A DNA stretch of 8,298 nucleotides. It comes from CAZBUK01 sp964495085 (GTDB lineage Bacteria > Bacteroidota > Ignavibacteria > T3Sed10-11). Positions 6,301-8,298 of this stretch are shown one piece after another (positions within the stretch are counted from its first letter, which is position 1; each line of letters opens with the position of its first letter). The notes under the pieces are model-generated. The model saw only the letters and a list, made by a program, of their open reading frames with translations, was not told where the DNA came from and ran no database searches. The DNA is taken from positions 1 through 8,298 of the forward strand of contig CAZBUK010000129.1 of NCBI GenBank assembly GCA_964495085.1, in the 5' to 3' direction. The position numbers were made by a program, and so were the translations under genes.

Positions 6301-8298
6301 TAACCGCCTGAGCGGGAGAAATATCGAATTCCTCGCTGATTGCATCGTCCAATCCGGGCGACTCCGCCTTGATCGTGTATCCAGCTGCTGCTTTCTCGAT
6401 ACGCAGATCGTCGAATGTTGCACTTCCGTTCTCGGCGGATTTTTCCGTCGTGCCCGACAAAATTCCATCAATGGGATTCGAGTGCAGATCGACGGATACC
6501 GATCCGGCAAATTCCAGAATCGCATTATCATATAAGTCGAGAACCTGAACCCTGACGGGAGGAGTGATAACCGCATCGGCTTGCGCATCGGACGGTTGAT
6601 CGGTAATTACAAGTTTCGACGGCTCACCCGGCGATATTGAAAACGATGCACTGAGAGCTTCGGTTACTCCGGATGCTATTGCCAGGAGCGTATACCCTTC
6701 ACCGGTCTTATCGACGCCGAGGTCGTTGAAGATTGCGATACCGTTCTCTGCCGTTTTAACCGTAGCGCCGATGAGCATGCCGTTTCCCGGATTCGAATCA
6801 AGCGCAAGAGTTATCTCTTCGGAAAAAGCGGCTGCTATGTTATCAAATGAATCGAGCGCATGGACTTTGACGGACGGCGTGAAGTCGTCGCCGGCATTTG
6901 TATCGGAAGGTTGTTGAGCGAATATGAGGGAGACGGCTGCGCCCGGAAGTATCGAGAAGGCGGCGCTCGTGGCAGCGGTCAGACCTGTCGAGGTTGCTCT
7001 CAGTGTGTATCCCTCTCCGGCCTTATCGATGCGCAGGTTCGAAAAAGCTGCGGTTCCGTTGACGACATTGACCTGGGTCGTTCCCGAAAGAGTTCCTTCC
7101 GACGGATTATTCTGGATGGTAACCGTTATCTGGCCGGTAAAGCCGGTAACGAGATTATTGCTTAAATCGAGAACCCTCACGGCAACCGAGGGTTCGATGG
7201 GTTCCCCCGCTTCGGTCGTGCGCGGTTGGTTGCTGAAGTCCAGTCTCCATCGCACTGCGTTAAAATTTTGGCCGGTTTGATTTGAGGTAACATGAGAGAG
7301 CTGTCGGGAAGCGGGCGAGAAACTGAATCCAGTTTTCGTCGGTGTCACCATTATAGTCGAGCCCTGTGGAATATCGTTGACGGTGTAGGTTCCGTTCGCA
7401 GCGGTCTGTGTCGATGTGGAATGTCCGCCGGAAACGGTGATGGTAACATCTGCCTGAGTATCGCCGCTTACTGTTCCGGAGATGGTATATGTATTCAGAA
7501 ATGCCGTGAAGTTTCTTCCGGTCAGATTGGAAGTTACAGGTCCGGTAACGGATAATCCGGCGGGATCAAAATTGTGGCCGGTGAGTTCCGGCGTAATTGT
7601 GATATTCGTGGTGCCGAATAGAACGTTTGTGAAACTATATTGACCGTTGGCGGCTGTTGTGACCGTTTGCGTATGTCCGCCGGTTGCAGTCACAGTTACA
7701 CCCTGCAGTGCCGAACCGTTCTTAATGACGGTGCCCGATATCGTAAATGTAAGCAGACTCGCAGCGAAGTTTTCACCCGTTATGTTTGCTGTTACCGGTC
7801 CGCTCATGGTTTTGTTCGCTGGCATGAAGCTGTGACCGGTCAACGAGGGTGTTAAGGTGATATTTGTCGTACCATAGACAACGTTCGTGAGCGTAAATAC
7901 CCCGCTTGAGTTTGTCGTCACGGTCTGGCTGTGTCCCCCGGATGCGGTTACCGTCACTCCCTGAAGCGGAGATCCCTCATGATTGATCGTTCCCGATACG
8001 GTGTAGGCCAGTTGTGTCGCGGTGAAGTTTTGATTAGTAATATCTGACGTCACCGGTCCATTGATAGTTCTGTTCGCGGGTGTGAAACTGTGACCGGCAA
8101 GCGAAGGAGCAATAGCAATGTTTGTCGAGCCGTAGAGGACATTCGTGAGAGTGAAGACGCCGTTTGAATTTGTGATTACCGATTGTGTATGTCCACCGGT
8201 TACTGCTACCGTTACACCCTGCAACGGTGAACCTTCGTGTGTAATTGTTCCAGTGGCGGTATAGGTTAAGAGCGTTCCCGAGAAATTCTCGCCGGTTA
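3374..8298 (-). CDS. Very large modular surface protein with Ig-like cassette and type IX sorting domain (5'-partial)
   Basis: The frame is open from the right window edge (first full codon at 8296) to a TAG stop at 3374-3376, giving 1640 visible residues. The TTG at 8224 falls within a repeat and is not the start. Order from the N-terminal side: tail of one repeat; four carboxypeptidase-regulatory-like repeats (8263-7250); four Ig-like domains (7249-6008); three more regulatory-like repeats (6001-5237); fibronectin type III-like domain (about 5236-4952; YDLEVSDD, TYYWRIRSENLGG); Kre9/KNH-like domain (about 4939-4667; ITSPAEGEIW, RWES, EYSIDNGSIW); YRMIGLPGN/GFWIL/GWNIISNPF module (about 4657-4154); beta-rich domain (about 4117-3680); type A sorting domain (3667-3377). 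No enzyme motif is visible. It matches the plus-strand neighbour domain for domain from its fifth repeat onward; the last 97 residues align without gaps at 57/97 identities (hand count). Probably a secreted, surface-displayed rod-like adhesin or matrix protein; the ligand is unknown. Confidence 0.93.
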   Translation of the reverse strand, partial: TGENFSGTLLTYTATGTITHEGSPLQGVTVAVTGGHTQSVITNSNGVFTLTNVLYGSTNIAIAPSLAGHSFTPANRTINGPVTSDITNQNFTATQLAYTVSGTINHEGSPLQGVTVTASGGHSQTVTTNSSGVFTLTNVVYGTTNITLTPSLTGHSFMPANKTMSGPVTANITGENFAASLLTFTISGTVIKNGSALQGVTVTATGGHTQTVTTAANGQYSFTNVLFGTTNITITPELTGHNFDPAGLSVTGPVTSNLTGRNFTAFLNTYTISGTVSGDTQADVTITVSGGHSTSTQTAANGTYTVNDIPQGSTIMVTPTKTGFSFSPASRQLSHVTSNQTGQNFNAVRWRLDFSNQPRTTEAGEPIEPSVAVRVLDLSNNLVTGFTGQITVTIQNNPSEGTLSGTTQVNVVNGTAAFSNLRIDKAGEGYTLRATSTGLTAATSAAFSILPGAAVSLIFAQQPSDTNAGDDFTPSVKVHALDSFDNIAAAFSEEITLALDSNPGNGMLIGATVKTAENGIAIFNDLGVDKTGEGYTLLAIASGVTEALSASFSISPGEPSKLVITDQPSDAQADAVITPPVRVQVLDLYDNAILEFAGSVSVDLHSNPIDGILSGTTEKSAENGSATFDDLRIEKAAAGYTIKAESPGLDDAISEEFDISPAQAVSLSMVSGDEQLGSIHTPLQEPFIAILRDEFHNPVAGERVTFVLTLQPDDAESSIDTPTVSTGEDGLASAFLIPGSKPGIYRVNATFPGLAPVSFSATVPSYTISGTVLEANSGLQGVTVTESEGFTQSVTTDNDGNFIFTGIPRGAIRIAITPKLEGYGFIPASVRIEGPVEDDIGALEFQATEFTYTISGRVLFNGSGVKDVNVNATGGHSATVQTDEHGEYIFTNVAHGAEVVSVNPNLPGYSFLPPMRTVPGPILDNVRLNDFTAQVRIYSLSGKVTHNGSGLNDVTITVAGGFQNSVSTGPDGRYSVGNIPSGIENITVTPDKTGYLFNPDTTEITDPVSDDIVDIDFVVTPPPAPVSVSPENNADGVHTRLTLTWYIVESATSYDLEVSDDKLFAGEPMVSVSGLEVTSYEIRNLSVGHTYYWRIRSENLGGIGLWSGTRNFTTTTSVKSIAITSPAEGEIWKENDTYMIRWESQEVDSVTIEYSIDNGSIWNLIVSSLSASIPNFAWTVPPTPSTETRIRISDVTDPLYYDTSEPFAIYPTIVPVHLSVSFGSTDSPTSYRMIGLPGNVNLPIAQAFPGEPKKDWTVYYDNGRANDYLKEYDGSAQFVFKPGNGFWILSKNGFFVQGDIESVPLSTDNSFSVPLHPGWNIISNPFGVPVRWDAVMQVNDITEPAWDFDGQYRSGEMLEKYKGYYFFNRTNASSLKIPYPNGNGIAKDTAETVHSAETITLRLIGGELESRALRIHLVENNGEFESLRKYAPPGDFEEFGISLYNETVETEYKYFAEEARLIGTDGELFTLRIFSGLNRHIDLAIEGLEDENRYGAALIDRRTGRTYKITDGKVQSVLSGVTDREFTLVIGTASYIERSKELLLPTEFNLAQNYPNPFNPETTIEYSLPNDGGNISVSLALYNILGQKVRTLVDEMQTAGFYSIRWDGTDNRGIPVSSGMYIYVIRAGKFSEVKRMMYLR
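3377..3667 (-). other. Type IX secretion type A C-terminal sorting domain, second copy
   Basis: The last 97 residues of the minus-strand protein start LPTEFNLAQNYPNPFNP, continue with TTIEYS, LGQKVRTLVDE, AGFYSIRWDG and SGMYIYVIRAG, and end KRMMYLR. The length equals that of the convergent paralogue's tail, with no gap needed to align them. The intact C-terminus argues that both proteins use the same export route. Confidence 0.92.
4154..4657 (-). other. Conserved YRM-GLPGN / GFW / GWNIISNPF module, second copy
   Basis: Counterpart of the plus-strand module at 1656-2156. Landmarks: SYRMIGLPGN, KDWTVYYDNG, YLKEYDG, FKPGNGFWILSKNG, LHPGWNIISNPF, NDITEPAWDF-GQY, YKGYYFFN, IPYP. Invariant aromatic, glycine and proline positions suggest a compact beta fold rather than a linker. 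No catalytic triad or metal site is evident. Function unknown. Confidence 0.7.
5237..6001 (-). repeat. Downstream array of three carboxypeptidase-regulatory-like repeats
   Basis: Copies start on the minus strand at 6001 (YTISGTV), 5743 (YTISGRV) and 5485 (YSLSGKV), again 258 bp apart. They are the positional counterparts of repeats 2-4 of the plus-strand gene. Shared copy-specific signatures include TGIP-GA-RI-ITP--GFIPA for the first, NVAHGA---V-P-L-GY-F for the second, and THN--GL-D(V/I)T plus TPDK-GYLF-P for the third. This shows the pairs descended from the same three ancestral modules. Confidence 0.87.
6008..7249 (-). other. Cassette of four Ig-like (bacterial Ig/invasin-type) domains
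   Basis: Three closely related domains start near 7249, 6934 and 6619. Their QP landmarks (QPRTTEAG, QPSDTNAG, QPSDAQAD) recur exactly every 105 residues, as do the later IDKAGEGYTLRA, VDKTGEGYTLLA and IEKAAAGYTIKA blocks. Each copy has the V-VLDL-(D/N)N, NP--G-LSGTT and NG-A-F-(D/N)L landmarks typical of Ig-like repeats in bacterial adhesins. A fourth, divergent domain (about 6304-6008; FIAILRDEFHNPVAGERVTFVL, GEDGLASAFL, GIYRVNATFPG) resembles the invasin/intimin Big_1 type. The block is absent from the equivalent position of the plus-strand paralogue. Family naming rests on pattern recognition only. Confidence 0.8.
7250..8263 (-). repeat. Upstream array of four carboxypeptidase-regulatory-like repeats
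   Basis: Copies start (reading the minus strand) at 8263, 8005, 7747 and 7489, each 258 bp apart, with YTATGTI, YTVSGTI, FTISGTV and YTISGTV. Copies 1-3 share G-LQGVTV and TGGHTQ/SGGHSQ motifs and an FTPANRTINGPVTSDIT-type end. The fourth copy is about 79 residues rather than 86, with a shortened first loop and a missing residue or two near its end, and directly precedes the Ig-like cassette. Residues coded by 8296-8264 (TGENFSGTLLT) are the tail of one more copy outside the window. Nucleotide identity between neighbouring copies looks like roughly 70%, so these are not fresh duplications. Confidence 0.87.

Noticed and set aside
8222..8224. TTG as the start codon of the minus-strand gene
   Set aside because: The frame is open to the window edge and the preceding residues (YTATGTITHEGSP) complete the same repeat. 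The codon is an internal leucine.
7250..8263. Possible CRISPR-like or satellite repeat
   Set aside because: The 258-bp periodicity is fully explained by in-frame protein domains, with no short identical repeats separated by unique spacers.
3..8298. Phase-variable inversion between the two convergent genes
   Set aside because: No long identical nucleotide tracts or invertase-type sites are seen; matching stretches between the genes are only about a dozen bases, and no recombinase gene is present.

Overview
The window holds two very large, convergent (tail-to-tail) genes for modular secreted surface proteins, separated by a 437-base intergenic stretch. Both genes run off the window, so neither start codon, signal peptide or promoter is visible. 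Both proteins end in a textbook type A sorting domain of the type IX secretion system (PNPFNP-TTIEYS ... LGQKVRTLVDE ... AGFY ... WDG ... SG-Y-Y-IRAG-F ... M-YLR). This points to a member of the Fibrobacterota-Chlorobiota-Bacteroidota (FCB) superphylum. The PNPFNP flavour of the tail is the one I associate with Ignavibacteria, Calditrichota, Marinimicrobia, KSB1 or Balneolota-like lineages rather than classical Bacteroidetes. The exact phylum cannot be fixed from this window.

Region 1 (3-2936, plus strand): the 3' part of the first gene, 977 visible residues. It has four carboxypeptidase-regulatory-like beta-sandwich repeats, a fibronectin type III-like domain, a Kre9/KNH-like 'ITSP...W' domain, a ~165-residue module with YRM-GLPGN / GFW / GWNIISNPF signatures, a further beta-rich domain, and the sorting domain.

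Region 2 (2937-3373): no convincing gene. It contains an imperfect long inverted repeat (2962-3158) with a small terminator-like hairpin inside. Next to it lie REP-like short palindromes (GGGCTAAAGCCC and GCC-TGAA-GGC) enclosed partly by a perfect 8-bp inverted repeat. This is probably termination or RNA 3'-end structure plus a dispersed-repeat insertion.

Region 3 (3374-8298, minus strand): the 3' part of the second gene, 1640 visible residues. It has the same C-terminal architecture in the same order as region 1, so the genes are paralogues. It carries seven complete carboxypeptidase-regulatory-like repeats, split 4 + 3 by a 1.24-kb cassette of four Ig-like domains that the plus-strand paralogue lacks.

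The two products are probably exported by the type IX system and displayed on or released from the cell surface as long rods of beta-sandwich domains (adhesin or structural role, inferred). No enzyme domain is visible in the window. Repeat periods are strikingly exact (86 residues for the regulatory-like repeats, 105 for the Ig-like repeats), and the positional homology between the paralogues lets one see module gain or loss directly.
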